From Persicaria tinctoria (lineage: Eukaryota > Streptophyta > Magnoliopsida > Caryophyllales > Polygonaceae), in NCBI GenBank assembly GCA_037127255.1, contig JBANSL010000013.1, forward strand, positions 27,437,688 through 27,501,687: DNA of 64,000 nt, read 5' to 3'. Below, one piece after another: positions 10,391-21,924 of the stretch. The position numbers and the translations under genes are program-made. Below the pieces are notes generated by a model. The model was not told the DNA's origin. It saw nothing but the letters and a program-made list of their open reading frames with translations, and did no database searches. Every line of letters starts with the position of its first letter. The first letter of the stretch is position 1.

Positions 10391-12478
10391 GCGCAAACGG
10401 AGAAGTCGGCTTAGCGACTCTAAAATCTAGAGCATGTATATAAACTTTATGAATTTTGGGACTTTTTGGTTTTTGGTTTTTGGTTTTATGTCTTTTAGAA
10501 TACTTCATGTGGATAGTCTTGTTTTTGTGTGCTATCTAACACTTTTAGGTCAGCAAGCATATAAGGATTGCGAAAAGTGGAATAAAGAAGTCCCTGAAAA
10601 ACAGTCAGAATCAACGAAGGCCAAGTCGACGACGACAAGGAGGAGGAGCCCGGACACTCCTCGATATCGGGTAGGCCAACTCGATATCGACTAAGCCACC
10701 AGAAGCTCCTCGACTTCAGAATCCACTGGACGCAGAAAAGCTACTCGATGTCGAGTACAGGTACTCGAGATCGACAAAGACCTTTCCTCGACTTGCATTG
10801 ATTCGCCCTCCTCGATGTGTTATTCTGTGAGTTCTTTCCTTTACTCTTGTTTTTATTTGATTTTATACAGTGGGGACACTGTAAATTTTAAGTATAGGAT
10901 GGGGGAAGAGCTCATTATCATTATTATATAGTCTTGCTTTTGGTTTTACATGGTGAAAATTTTCATTTTTATGTTATGCATTCATGTTTAAATTTTATGC
11001 ATTTTAATTTTTTTGTCATACTTTAGTCTTGTTTCTTTAGTTGCATAAGGAAAAAAAAATAGAAAATGTCGAAAAAAGAAAAAAATGCATGTTTAAATTT
11101 TTGCATTGTTTTAGTTTTTATACCCTAACTTAGATGTCCTATGATGATAAATAATGACTGACTTGATCATATAAATCCTATGGCGTGTTTGGAAGGTTTA
11201 GCCTAAGTCCTGAAAATGGTTTTTATGTGGATTGTGAACTTGTAATGAAATTGAGCACATATGATCCTAAGCTAAAGGTAAAATCCAACAAAAATTGTCC
11301 TAGTGAGAATCTTTGCCTTATAGGGAGAACATTAAAAATCTCTCTGCTTTCTTGAGTGTATTTACTCTTCCTATGCATCTCTAAATGTTGTGATAATTAT
11401 TCAAAACCAATGCATTTATATGTTTATGTTAATGAGAATTAAATGATGGAGGCACCTTTTAAGCCAATTTTATCCTCTCTTTACCTACCATGCATTATCC
11501 CTGCTTGAAGCAAGAACATTAGCCTGAGACTTTTATTATAAGCTCCACAAAATTATCCTTAGCCAAATTGAGTCTGGCCCCCATTTGGGAATTAAGACTT
11601 AGAGTTGGTTGAAATAATGGTTTGTGGAAAGAATAAGCTTATGTTGCATTTGAAGAAGGATTTTTGAGTTTATTGAGATATGGGTTGGTTTTATATTTTT
11701 ATCTTGCTATGCATATTATGTAAAAGGACTTTTTGGCTCACCCTATAAATGCACTAGTGATAATTTATGTTATTTTCGTTTCAAAAAAAGAATCGAAAAA
11801 AGAAGAGAAAAAAGTATATATGTTTATGAATAAAGTGCATGAGCCAAATTTACCTTATTTCTTTTATTATTTCGCAAGATACAAACTTTGGAGAGGTTGA
11901 GAAAGTTTGAAAGGTGACATACTTCATTGAGATAAATTGCAGAGTTTGGTTGATGCATATGAGTGAGAGTTATGGTTTGGTTGAGTTGTGTTGGAGATTT
12001 AGGAGTCTTGATTCCCGAATTTTATTAAGCACCACATGGCCAAATAATTCCATACCCTTATATTTCTTACCAAGCCCCATTTCAACCCTGCCGAATGGAA
12101 TATTCTTTGAAGACTTCTATTGAGCGAAGTCCTCCTGATAATTCTTGTTGCATTTTCATAATTGGTTGCGAAATGGATTTATACTTAAATTACAATGTTT
12201 ATGAGATTGTATATGGAATTGAGTTGAGAGTTGATCTTCATAGCCTAAACACATTGAGAGTTGAGTGTAAACACATTATTCATGTGAGGTTGGATTTATA
12301 TTGCCTATGCTTATGGATCGCTCATATATGTGTGATGACGTTAAATTCACTTGTCTTAAATTGCTGCTACTTGAGATGTTGCTTTTGACAAAAGGCGAAG
12401 ACTTGAAGGATGTGTTGTTGGTCTTGGTTATTGTTTGGTTATTGCTTGAGAACAAGCAAGTCTAAGTATGGGGTGATT
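10391..12478 (+). other. Element A non-coding 3-prime region
   Basis: This is AT-rich DNA without a convincing gene, lying where pol would be expected. The first 400 bases hold more TCGATATCGA/TCGAGATCGA words (10660-10770). A block near 11500-11600 matches element C near 24230-24345, with the shared words AGCTCCACAAAA and GGGAATTA. The element ends in the purine-rich tract TAAGTATGGGGTGA just before the 3-prime LTR. Confidence 0.7.
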
Positions 12479-14423
12479 TGATGTCTCCAAAGTAGTCATG
12501 TCTTTATGCATATTTTAGTTCCATATTCTATACATTTTGCATATTTCGGATTGGGAATATGTCGAATTTATGTAGTTTATGTTAATTTGTCAGAAATGGA
12601 GATCTACATAAGTTTCTGTTTAATATTGCAGAATATGGAACCATTTCGGGAGAAAATCAAGAAGCAAGAACCGGAGCTCAAAGTTACTCGACATCGACAA
12701 ACCATAGTCGATCTCGACAAGCCATGTCTAGGCACACCAGGATCGAGGAGGACCACGTCGAGAAGCTGAAGACGAAGAACCCGACTTCAAGCCTCTACTC
12801 GAGATCGAGTAACCAACTCGAGATCGACGAAGCATCACAGCCCATGCCCGGGGTCGAGGAAAGCATGTCCGAGGATGCCGAGGAGAGACTACCCGACCTG
12901 ACCTGGAAGCCGAACACCACAACTCTAGATCGAGAACCGTCCTCGATGTCAACAAAGGCTGGGAGCATCATGTCCGAGCATGTCGAGGTGAGTTGCTCGA
13001 CAACACCAGGAGACCAAGACGATGAGCCATCCAACTCGAGATCGAGGAATGTCCTCGAGATCGACGAACCCCAGGAGCCAATGTCCGAGCCACATCGAGC
13101 ACCAGCAAGCCGAGACGTCGAGCCACTGAAGTCAACGTCCGAGCTACTCGAGATTGAGTAGATTTACTCGAGATCGAGGAAGCTTCCAGAAGCCGCGTAA
13201 CACGTTGAGGAGTCCTACTCGGAGTTGGAGTCCTTGGAGCCGAAGATAGCCGAGTCTATCCGATCTATCAACATCTATCATGAAGAAGAGGGATTTATCC
13301 ACTTGAGACTTCTAGATATAATTCCCTTATTTAGATTTAATTATGTTGTTGCTTTTATTTATCATTAAGCCTTTTAGATATAGTTTTAGATATAGATAGA
13401 TGTTTCTATCCTTGAATAGCAAGGTTTAGAAGCCTATAAATAAAGCCCATGGGGCTGATTTCTAGTCATTCAATTTCAGTAGGAGAAGTAGTGGTAGAGA
13501 GAGAAAGGGAGGTCGAGTGGAGCAAAGGAGCGAGAGCAAATTGGCTTTGTTCGGTTGTACTTTCTTCAGTTTGATTTAATGCAAGTTTCTTTTCATTCAA
13601 CAATGTCTGAGGTTGCGATGAAGCGCGAGTAGTCCACCCACTTCTAGGGTTGGGGCGAGCCCGACGATAGCCCTGCATGTTTGAGGTAAAGATCCGACTT
13701 TTATCGTGTTTTGAGCATCTACTACTTGTTATGTGTTTATTACCCATTCAATGGAGGTCCATGCTAACAAATTGGATTGTAAACATAAAATCAGTAGAGA
13801 CAATTAGGGTTTCTTGAAAGAGTTGTCTAATTGTTGGAAAAGGCGAAAGCTTAGTCCTTTGATGTAATTCACATGATTATCTGTTTATTCCTGCCTTATT
13901 CATGCTTGGTTATCGTTGTTGCAAACCCCAATCTTGGAAGTCCTTTACATTAAGTTTAGTTCCAATCCCCAAAGCCTTTGCATTTACTTTCTTTCGTTTT
14001 TATTCTCTGTCTTCCTCGAGATCGACTAGCACTACTCGATCTCGAGCACTGATCTTCAACCCAGGTCGCTGTAGCTTCTGTGTGCAGGAAATCGACCAAA
14101 CCAAGCCGACGTCGACGAAGACCCAACTCGATCTCGAGTAAGGGCTTGTCGAGATCGACCAACCCTTGTGCTTGCTGTTGCGCTGTGTTCGACTGTCCGA
14201 TCTTCTGTCGAGTTGTTGTACTCGAGATCTAGGACCCCTGTAGTCGACTTTCGTGAGATTTCTCCGCTGCCTAGGATCCGCTGACACGCTTCCTCGTGGA
14301 TCGATCCTGACTTCCCACTACTGCATCGGGAGGAAGTCTTGTAATTTTTTGCAAGGGACGGAATCTGATTTGATGTGATTTATTTATATTTTAATTTGCA
14401 TTCTGGATTTCCTCCCTACAACA
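12479..14423 (+). repeat. Element A 3-prime LTR
   Basis: It is the same length as the 5-prime LTR, with about 30 differences by eye. It carries the TATA box at 13435-13441 and the same 145-codon frame at 12724-13161. It ends at the CA of 14422-14423 and is followed by the AATCT target duplication. Confidence 0.95.
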
Positions 14424-14428
14424 AATCT

Positions 14429-15642
14429 ATATATATAGTGAATGTCATCTCCTAATCTAAATATATAATATTAATATGGGAAAACTAATTAAAATACCCC
14501 CACCTTTGGGGGTATGGTAAAAATATATCCTCAACTTTCAAAAGTAATAAAAATATCCCAACCTTTGATAGTAGTGGTAATATATTACCACGATTTTTCT
14601 CACTTGTCAAAAATGCTGACAAGACATCCTACGTTGATTTTTTACAATGATTTTTTGAATTTGTTCCTTAGGAAAAAAAATAAAGAGTTGGACCGGATTC
14701 ATACACCACGTCTTTTCCCCTCTCCTACCTTCTTTCGTGATCGCCTCTTGAGCTGTCTTCCGGTCTTCAAGACAGCTCATAATTCCTCTTCAATGATAGT
14801 CTCCCTCCCTCGTGGTCGGCTATCTCGAGCTGCCTCTCACACATCTTCTTCCTCTTTGATTCGTTCACGGACATAGCCCGATAAGTGTTTTTCCTTCTTT
14901 GTCGTTGCTGTTGTTTTCGATTTAGTTTTGTAGTAGTCAGTTTGTGTTAGAAATAATCGTGTTGTGTTAATTTGAGGCAATTTTGACCGGATTAGTTGTT
15001 TGGTTGAATCATTTTCATTTTTTCGGGTTTAATTTTGTTGTCGGTGCATTTTTCCCCTAAGGGGATCGTTTAAGAAAACCCGATTTTATTACTAATTTGT
15101 AAAAAGGCGTCCACGCAGGCTGCCTTGTCAAAAATAAAAACAACATAGGCTGCCTTGTTATCATTTTTTACCCATGAGAAAACTCGTGATAATATGTTAC
15201 CCCTACCTTCAAAGGTCGGGATATTTTAATTACATTTGAAAGTTGAGGATATATTTTTACCATACCCCCAAAGGTGGGGATACTTTAATTAGTTTTCCCT
15301 ATTAATATATCGAATTCATTTAAATCAATCTATCTAACTAATCAAATCTAATGCAACCACGTAAAGTAGTAATTAGCAATGTTGAGATGCAAATCCGAGT
15401 CGCATACGCCTCCGTAATACGCAAGCTCTGCCCATATATGTAGCTGGCCCACCTTGGCTTCCAATTTGTACTCGAGCAATCTTCAAATTCATATGATCTT
15501 AATCGAAATTACCGTAAGTATATAAAAACACTAGTATAGACTCTGAAAACTAAATAATATAAATTAAATATAAAATAGGTAAAATAAGCATGAAAATAAC
15601 CTGATATAATATGCAAATACATGAATAAAATAAACCATATCA
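14429..15642 (-). repeat. Element B 3-prime LTR, right part, containing a MULE
   Basis: Bases 14429-14477 and 15309-15642 match 20049-20431 in the intact right LTR. The two pieces are separated by the 822-bp Mutator-like element. With the MULE and element A removed the LTR is about 1200 bp, the same as its partner (1205 bp). Confidence 0.9.
14478..15299. mobile_element. Non-autonomous Mutator-like element (MULE)
   Basis: The ends are inverted repeats of about 150 bp beginning GGGAAAACTAATTAAA, roughly 85-90% identical by eye. It is flanked by a perfect 9-bp target duplication TATTAATAT (14469-14477 and 15300-15308), the length typical of Mutator elements. The empty site exists at about 20085-20093. 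There is no transposase. The interior (about 14650-15100) has a 120-codon open frame at 14514-14876 with no recognisable domain. It is low-complexity and possibly captured DNA, but the evidence is weak. Confidence 0.9.
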
Positions 15643-18180
15643 AACTACACCATGCTTAGACTTTTGCTTGTCCCCAAGCAAACTAACCACAAAACAAAGG
15701 AGAATTCAAAAAGAAAGAAAACGACTCAAAGAAAATTCTATGAATGATCACTCATCAGTATGATTCTCATGGCTATGAGAGTATTTATTACGTTAAGCTC
15801 AAAATAGTTATGACACTATGAGACCCACATCAAATCATTCATACTCATTGCTTTAAACTTCGATTAGGTTCAGGGGATGCTTGCATTCAGAATGTATTGA
15901 GCAATCAAATTCATTAAGCACATTTAAAAATCTTATATCATCATCGAGGTCATACCAATCATAGAGACAACTCTTTAACACAACTAAAATGAAAAACTAA
16001 CAAAAAAAAAAATAAAACTAAGACTCAATATAACTTATATGAGACCATGAGATATTATCAAATACCTACAATGCAACCTATAATGAAATGAACTAATGCA
16101 TAACAAAAATTATAAAAAAACAAAAAACTAACATATAAATAAAATGCAGAGCTACACTTGAATTCCCCCACCCCATGCTTAAAATCTTACTTTGTCCTCA
16201 AAGTAAAGAAAAAAGAAAGAAAGGGTAAGAGGTAGAGGAAAACTCATAATTAATCAGGCATATCGAACATAAATCTTCAATTCAAATCTGGAGGAAGGAA
16301 GAAAACACGTGATGTTCTTGGAAAAAAAATCAGTAGCAAATCCCTCCAAAAAAACGCAGCAGCAACTCCCATCACCTTTGAAGCAAAACATACCGGCCCA
16401 AAACAAGCATACCAAATCAACAAGACCAAAAATTTGCTAGTGGGGCGCATAGCAGAACTCAAAACATGTAAACCCATCGCTAGTCCAAACTCAAGCTACT
16501 TATGCTGCATGAAAAGCAATAAATTGATATAACTTCAGGGAGGAAGGAACTAGCAAGCAAATCAGCAGAGTTCATGTCAAATAAGAAACAGAGGAAGCAA
16601 TAGCCCTACGGCTCACACCAAAAAAAATATATTCAGCAAACAACTCTTTATGCCTTTTGCACTTCTGAACCGTCTTGGATTTGGAAAAACATGGGCATCG
16701 TCTCCTATGCAAAAGGTCCTGGCCAAGACACAAAGAAAAGAAAACATACAAGACAAAGCAATCCGATTTTCCAAGTACATCCAAGAACAAAGAACAGCAC
16801 CGTCCAAACCACGAAAATCAGCCCCAAAAGCTCATGCTCAATCACTTACATTGGACTAAAAACATGGCATTCAAGTGATTCCAGAGAGCAATAAACATCC
16901 AGAGAAACCCCTAGTATGACTCAATTGTAAGAATCACTAGCCAAAACATATAACATCAACCAACCTTGTTTGCAATAGATAAGTGTCATCAATGACTAAA
17001 TTCCTAAGAGCTAAAGCGATCAATTTCAGCAGTCGAAATTAGCCAAATTCCACCTCAAATTCCAATTCCAAAAACAGGGCTAGTAGCTGAGTACCTTATC
17101 AAAATACCAAGCATTTTAACAATCCAGTATATGGTAAAAAAAACTCATGAAAGTATGATAGACTTAAGCATTAGAAGATGATCAAGTCCCATAGTTCAGC
17201 ACAATAAAATTCTTAGCACAGTATCAATGACCAACACAACAATTTCAATCACAAATTTGAAGCAAAATCAGGCATTCACCCAACCCACAACAATCGAACT
17301 CGAGCACAATCAATCGTCGACTCAATCAGTTCAACCTGAATTAGGCATAAAATCAGTCCAGGAAGTCCCAAAATCGAAATTCATAAAAAGCTAGCTCAGG
17401 GAGAACATATCTGCACTTATCGAACCAAAATTAGAGTCGAGTTGAGGAGAATTACTGCCACTCGAAGCAACAACAACCATGTCGAATTGGACAATGGTGG
17501 AATTGAATACTGTTGGCGGCAGTGGATTCGAGAGGGAGCAGTGGTGCTGCGCTATTCTGGCGAGGCGAGAATTTCCAGCGATGCGGCTTTCTTAGATAGG
17601 GATTAGGGTGGGTTTCTGTCGTCGGTGATGGAAAGGTGGTTGCTGCTACCGGAGATGGTGGTCTGAGATGGGTCTTGACTTAAGAAAAAGGAAAGGAAGC
17701 GAGGGGAATCTGGTGATCAGAGCCGGACGGCGGCGTGGTGGTGTGGCGGTGATGGAGAAAGGTGAACAGAGAGGACGGTGGAGGGAGAAGACGGTTCTGG
17801 GGACTGGCAGCGAAAGGCGATGGAAGGAGAGGAAGGCCGGAGGGGAGATCCTTGCGATGGTGAGCGAAACAGAGGATGAGAACCGAAAGGTTGCTAGTGA
17901 GCACAGGTCCGGCCAGTGATGGTAGGGAAAGAGAGACAGGTGGTCGGACGTGGGGGCAGCGCTCAAGCGGGGATGGGCAGAGAGGAGAGGAAGAGGGAGA
18001 CGGGAAAACTGGAAAAGGGTTCCTCTTTTTTTTTTTCTTCCGGAAATTAAAAAAAAAAAAACAATCCTAACTAAAAATAAAAAGGAAATAATAATAAAAA
18101 ATTTAACAAAAAATAAAATGAAAATATAAAAAAATAAAAATATCTTGGGTTGCCTCCCAATCCTACCTATCATACATTGT
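15643..18180 (-). other. Element B internal non-coding region with a GC-rich insert-like block
   Basis: On the minus strand this lies between the gag-like gene and the 3-prime LTR. Most is AT-rich and without genes. The purine-rich tract is next to the LTR (15643-15660). Bases 17450-18060 differ sharply: on the minus strand they are rich in CT and CCG words and resemble a plant 5-prime leader with ATG codons and short open frames up to 175 codons. No domain was recognised. It could be transduced host sequence. Element C lacks an equivalent block. Confidence 0.5.
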
Positions 18181-19110
18181 TAAAGCCCTCAGCAGTCTGT
18201 CATATTCTTGTGCACACATCTTACACAAGACGTCATAACACACTAGTAAATTGAAATTATAAAATATAGAAGTTATAAAGCTTTTAAATTTATCATGAAT
18301 GTCTACTGAAGGAATATGATACCACTAGTTCAGTTCCACTGGTGGCTTTTCAAAATAACAATTAAAATGATCAAAATAATCTCCATTACCTTCCAAATTG
18401 CAAAGATTTACCTTTATTACATCTTGAGCCTCAGCATGTGGCTCTAGACATCGTTCATCAACGGGTGAGCTCAAAATGAATGCATCGGATGGAGTAGGAG
18501 ACACAAGTACAATTCCCTCTTGTTTTGACCATCATTATCATGTTGAAACCAACTAGGACTAGGAGGGAATGAATTCAGCACAATGACTTCGACATGATCT
18601 TGCATTCTTGCATCTTTCAATGTCTCAGGGGATGGCAGGATCGGTTGGCTTTCTTTATCAACTTGCGGGGTGGCCATCTGCTCTGCTATTATATCACTCG
18701 ATGTTTGAGTAAGTTGGTTAACTTGTTCCCCCAAGTTTTTGATCCTCTCAGCATTCTCCTGCACCGCTTGTGTAAGGGTCTGGATTGCATCATGCAGGTA
18801 TATGACAGAGTCCTCCATTGGTAGAGATATCGAAGTGAAAGATTCTTCATGTGCAACATGGTAATCCATGTAACAGAAAAATAATCCCACAACCCCGACA
18901 AACCTAACCGTGCTAGGCCTCCATTACTCATGTGCTCAGCAAGCGCTCGTGTCTCAGCAGTCATCCCGTCAATTATGCAAATAATCATATCTCGGATGCT
19001 ATCTTGATAGCCCTGTGAATTACGAATGTCAACATATCTCTGCAATTTGGTAAGATATTGGTGAAAGTTCTCACCTTCAAACTGCAATAACCTCAACATC
19101 TAAAAAGTAA
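18181..19110 (-). pseudogene. Gag-like gene of element B, frameshifted
   Basis: On the minus strand the frame from 19099 reads L-L-Q-F-E-G-E-N-F-H-Q-Y-L, then I-I-C-I-I-D-G-M-T-A-E-T-R-A-L-A-E-H. It then shifts frame near 18890, where a second frame continues with Y-H-V-A-H-E-E-S. A conserved tail with C-A-Q-E-Y-D-R-L-L lies near 18190-18240. The same gene is in element C (20782-21924). I know no named domain for it. Its position directly after the primer site and the D-G-M-T-x-E-T-R-x-L-A-E core suggest a divergent Gag. The frameshift and later stops make it inactive here. Confidence 0.65.
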
Positions 19111-19205
19111 GTAGCAAGGGTGTTATGAACCATAAGATAGGCTCACAACAAATTAGATATATACAAAAATTGATAAAAATACAAAACAAAGAAATAAACT
19201 TTGAT

Positions 19206-19223
19206 TCCCCGGCAACGACGCCA
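19206..19223 (-). other. Primer binding site of element B
   Basis: On the minus strand this reads TGGCGTCGTTGCCGGGGA, three bases inside the LTR end at 19227. It differs by one base from the element A site and equals the element C site. Confidence 0.9.
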
Positions 19224-19226
19224 ATT

Positions 19227-20431
19227 TGATGGACGGTTTTTAGTCGCGTAAACCATATCAAAATAAATTTCGAACTTACTAACTAATGTAGTGTGGTAAG
19301 CACGAGTCGATCCCATAGAGAATCAAGTTATTCCTAAGTAGTGTCTATTTACCAATTAGTAGAAAATGGGGTTTTGGTATGATTGAAATTAAGAAAGAAA
19401 ATAAAATAAATTATAAACAAGTTAACAGAGATAACAATTAAATGACTAGTTTCATCTATAAACATCCACTTTAGTTTGACCGGTTGATCCTCGATTCTTT
19501 TTAAAGTTCTCTTTTCGTCCTATTATTGTTCCTGTCCTGATCTTGTGTAAATTACTAGTCCTACGAGTCCTAGTAACCCTTACTAATTAGATAACCTTAA
19601 CACGGTCAAGATTTAACCTAATAGTAGCATTAAGATTAAGGATTAATCAGGATATATGCAACACCAAGCTACGAGTCAGTATTTAACATGTAATTGATTC
19701 TCTACACACCAGTTTAGTTCTACGAGTCCTAAAAAGGCATGATTGGCTGATTGCTACTATGGATTAAGGTTCGCTACGAGGAATTTACAAAATCCTAACA
19801 ATAATCTCAACTAGTTGTACGGACTAGAATAAATCAACAATATTCGCAAAAGAATCAATACGAATCAATAGGAATAGAACAAGAATAGAAATCTCACAAC
19901 TTTATCAAACCAAAGCTTCAATCCATAGATAAAACGGAAGAGTTTAGATCTCCATAAAAATAAGAGAAAACACAATTAGGGTTTAGAGGTGAAAAAGTTA
20001 GTCGGCTACGGTAAGTCACGACCTCCCTCTCTATTCTTCCGTAAGAATCTATATATAATGAATGTCATCTCCTAATCTAAATATATAATATTAATATATC
20101 GAATTCATTTAAATCAGTCTATCTAACTAATCTAATCTAATGCAACCACGTAAAGTAGTAATTAGCAATGTTGAGATGCAAATCCGAGCCGCATATGCCT
20201 CCGTAATACGCAAGCTCTGCCCATATATGTAGCTGGCCCACCTTGGCTTCCTATTTGTACTCGAGCAATCTTCAAATTCATATGATCTTAATCGATTTTA
20301 CCTGAAGTATATAAAAACACTAGTGTAGACTATGAAAACTAAATAATATAAATTAACTATAAAATAGGTAAAATATGCATGAAAATAACATAATATAATA
20401 TGCGAATACATGACTAAAATAGACCCTATCA
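19227..20431 (-). repeat. Element B 5-prime LTR (intact)
   Basis: It is 1205 bp, uninterrupted, from TGATGG on the left to CTATCA on the right. It is the reference that shows the empty target sites of element A (GTAAGAATCTATAT near 20041) and of the MULE (near 20085). TAGAG follows at 20432-20436. Confidence 0.95.
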
Positions 20432-20436
20432 TAGAG

Positions 20437-20656
20437 CGATCTTCTCTAAATTGTTTTGCATCGATCTGTTTATATTTTATTTTGTTTTCTTTCTTATTTC
20501 AATCAACCAAAACCCCCCTTTCTACTAAATGGTAAATACGCTTTGCTAAGAAATACTTGATTCTCTCTGGGATCGACCTCTTACTTACTTGCTATACTAG
20601 TTTTTAGGTTTGAGTTTTATTTTGATACGGTTTACGCGACTAAAAACCGTCCATCA
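20437..20656 (+). repeat. Element C 5-prime LTR, right part
   Basis: The LTR resumes with CGATCTTCTCTAAATTG directly after the duplicated TAGAG; the 3-prime LTR shows the unbroken join at about 26352. It ends CCGTCCATCA. Confidence 0.9.
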
Positions 20657-20659
20657 AAT

Positions 20660-20677
20660 TGGCGTCGTTGCCGGGGA
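20660..20677 (+). other. Primer binding site of element C
   Basis: TGGCGTCGTTGCCGGGGA lies three bases after the LTR end, in the same place as in elements A and B. Confidence 0.9.
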
Positions 20678-20781
20678 ATCAAGTTTATTTCTTTGTTTTG
20701 TGTATTTATTAATTTTTGTTTATATATCTAAATTTGTTGTGAACCTATCTTACGGTTCACATCACCCTTGCTACTAACTTT

Positions 20782-21924
20782 TTGAAGATCTTAAGATTAG
20801 CGCAGTTTGAAGGTGAGAACATTCACCAATACTTCAGGAGATTGCATTAGTATGTTGACGACCTTGGTTCATGGGATTATCAATTTAGCATCCGAGATAT
20901 GATTATGTGCATAATTGATGGGATGACTGTTGAGACACGAGTGCTTGCTGAGCACCTGAGTAACGGAGGCCTGAAGCGGTTAGGAGGATTGTCGGAGTTG
21001 TGAGATTTTTTCTGTTATATGAATTACCATGTTGCACAAGAAGAATTGCTCACCACATCTCCTCCACCAATGGGGAACTCTGTCACATACCTAGAGGATC
21101 CATTCCATAGCTTTACACAAGTGTTGCAAGAGCAAGCTGAGAGCAGTAAGAACTTGGAGAATCAGATGAACAAACTCATTCAAATTTTAAGTGCAAAAGG
21201 TGAGAAGGAAAGGGGCTTAGAAGAAGGAGTTGAAGTCGTAACGGAGGGTGAAAATTCTGAGGAGCGGCAACCGCCGCAGGATGGCGGCGATCGCCGCACT
21301 GCTACTAATGAGCCCCCTTCGATGTCTTCTTCTCTTGATTTTGAGAAACCCACCCCACCACCTCTTGAGTCTTTAAATGATGCAAGAATGGAAGATCCTA
21401 TCGAAGTCATTACACTTAGTTCATTCCCTCCTATATGGTTTCAACATGACAATGACATGCCGAATGAGGAGGAATTGGTTACAAACAACGATAGTTTCTT
21501 AGATGATGGAGGAGATGGTCTAGTGCTTCCTGACTTGGAATCTCATGAGTCGACGCATGAGGTTACATGTGATGTGTCTCCTACTCCATCTGCAACATCC
21601 ATTCTGAGCTTGTCCATTGATGAACCAAGTCTAGAGTCATCAACTGAGGTGCAAGAGGTAATAAAGGTAAACTTTTGCAATTTTGAAGTTAATGGTGATT
21701 ATGTTTATCCTTTTGATTGCTATTTTGAGAAGCCACCAGCGGAACTGTGTTGGTGGTATCATATTCCTTCTGCAGAGAGTCATGCTAGACTCTTTGATAG
21801 ATTGAAAGGGTTCTTGAGTTCCACATTTTATGCTTTCAGTTTATTGTGCTATGATGTTCTTTGTAAGATGTGTGCACAGGAATATGATAGGCTACTGAGG
21901 GCTTTGACGATGTCTGATTGTTAA
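20782..21924 (+). pseudogene. Gag-like gene of element C with two in-frame stops
   Basis: One frame runs from about 20782 to TAA at 21922-21924, with stops at 20848-20850 (TAG) and 21001-21003 (TGA). The N-terminal part has F-E-G-E-N-I-H-Q-Y-F and I-D-G-M-T-V-E-T-R-V-L-A-E-H. From 21019 a 301-codon stretch is open. It starts M-N-Y-H-V-A-Q-E-E, passes through an acidic low-complexity middle, and ends in a cysteine- and aromatic-rich part (F-D-C-Y-F-E-K-P-P-A-E-L-C-W-W-Y, then F-D-R-L-K-G-F-L-S-S and C-A-Q-E-Y-D-R-L-L). The tail is also present in element B. No named family is recognised. I infer a divergent Gag from its position after the primer site. No ATG is visible at the N-terminal end. 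Confidence 0.65.

Larger units (their letters stand above)
5498..14423 (+). mobile_element. Element A: young Athila-like LTR retrotransposon with Gag-protease but no pol
   Basis: Both LTRs are 1945 bp (5498-7442 and 12479-14423), begin TGATGTCTCC and end CCCTACAACA. The perfect 5-bp target duplication AATCT lies at 5493-5497 and 14424-14428, and the empty site is visible at about 20045. By eye the LTRs differ at about 30 positions, near 1.5%, so this is one of the younger layers. The interior (7443-12478) has a primer site, a Gag-aspartic protease frame broken by stops, then about 2 kb without coding sequence. Reverse transcriptase, RNase H and integrase are absent, so mobility would need enzymes from an autonomous Athila relative. 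Confidence 0.95.
4681..20431 (-). mobile_element. Element B: minus-strand non-autonomous LTR retrotransposon, sister family of C
   Basis: B lies in the opposite orientation inside C's 5-prime LTR, flanked by TAGAG at 4676-4680 and 20432-20436. Its 5-prime LTR is on the right (19227-20431). Its 3-prime LTR is on the left (4681-5497, 14429-14477 and 15309-15642), broken by element A and by a MULE. B and C LTRs share their last 50 or so bases, and both primer sites read TGGCGTCGTT where A has TGGCGCCGTT, so B and C are sister families. The left LTR begins AGATGG where TGATGG is expected, one mutation at the terminus. The interior holds a broken gag-like gene only. Confidence 0.9.

Noticed and set aside
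16572..16894. Overlapping frames of 64-72 codons within element B
   Set aside because: Three overlapping frames on two strands with no domain; element interior is non-coding here.
17646..18173. Minus-strand 175-codon frame rich in F, L, S and P
   Set aside because: It arises from the CT-rich block and a poly-T/A tract; composition is biased and no domain is seen.
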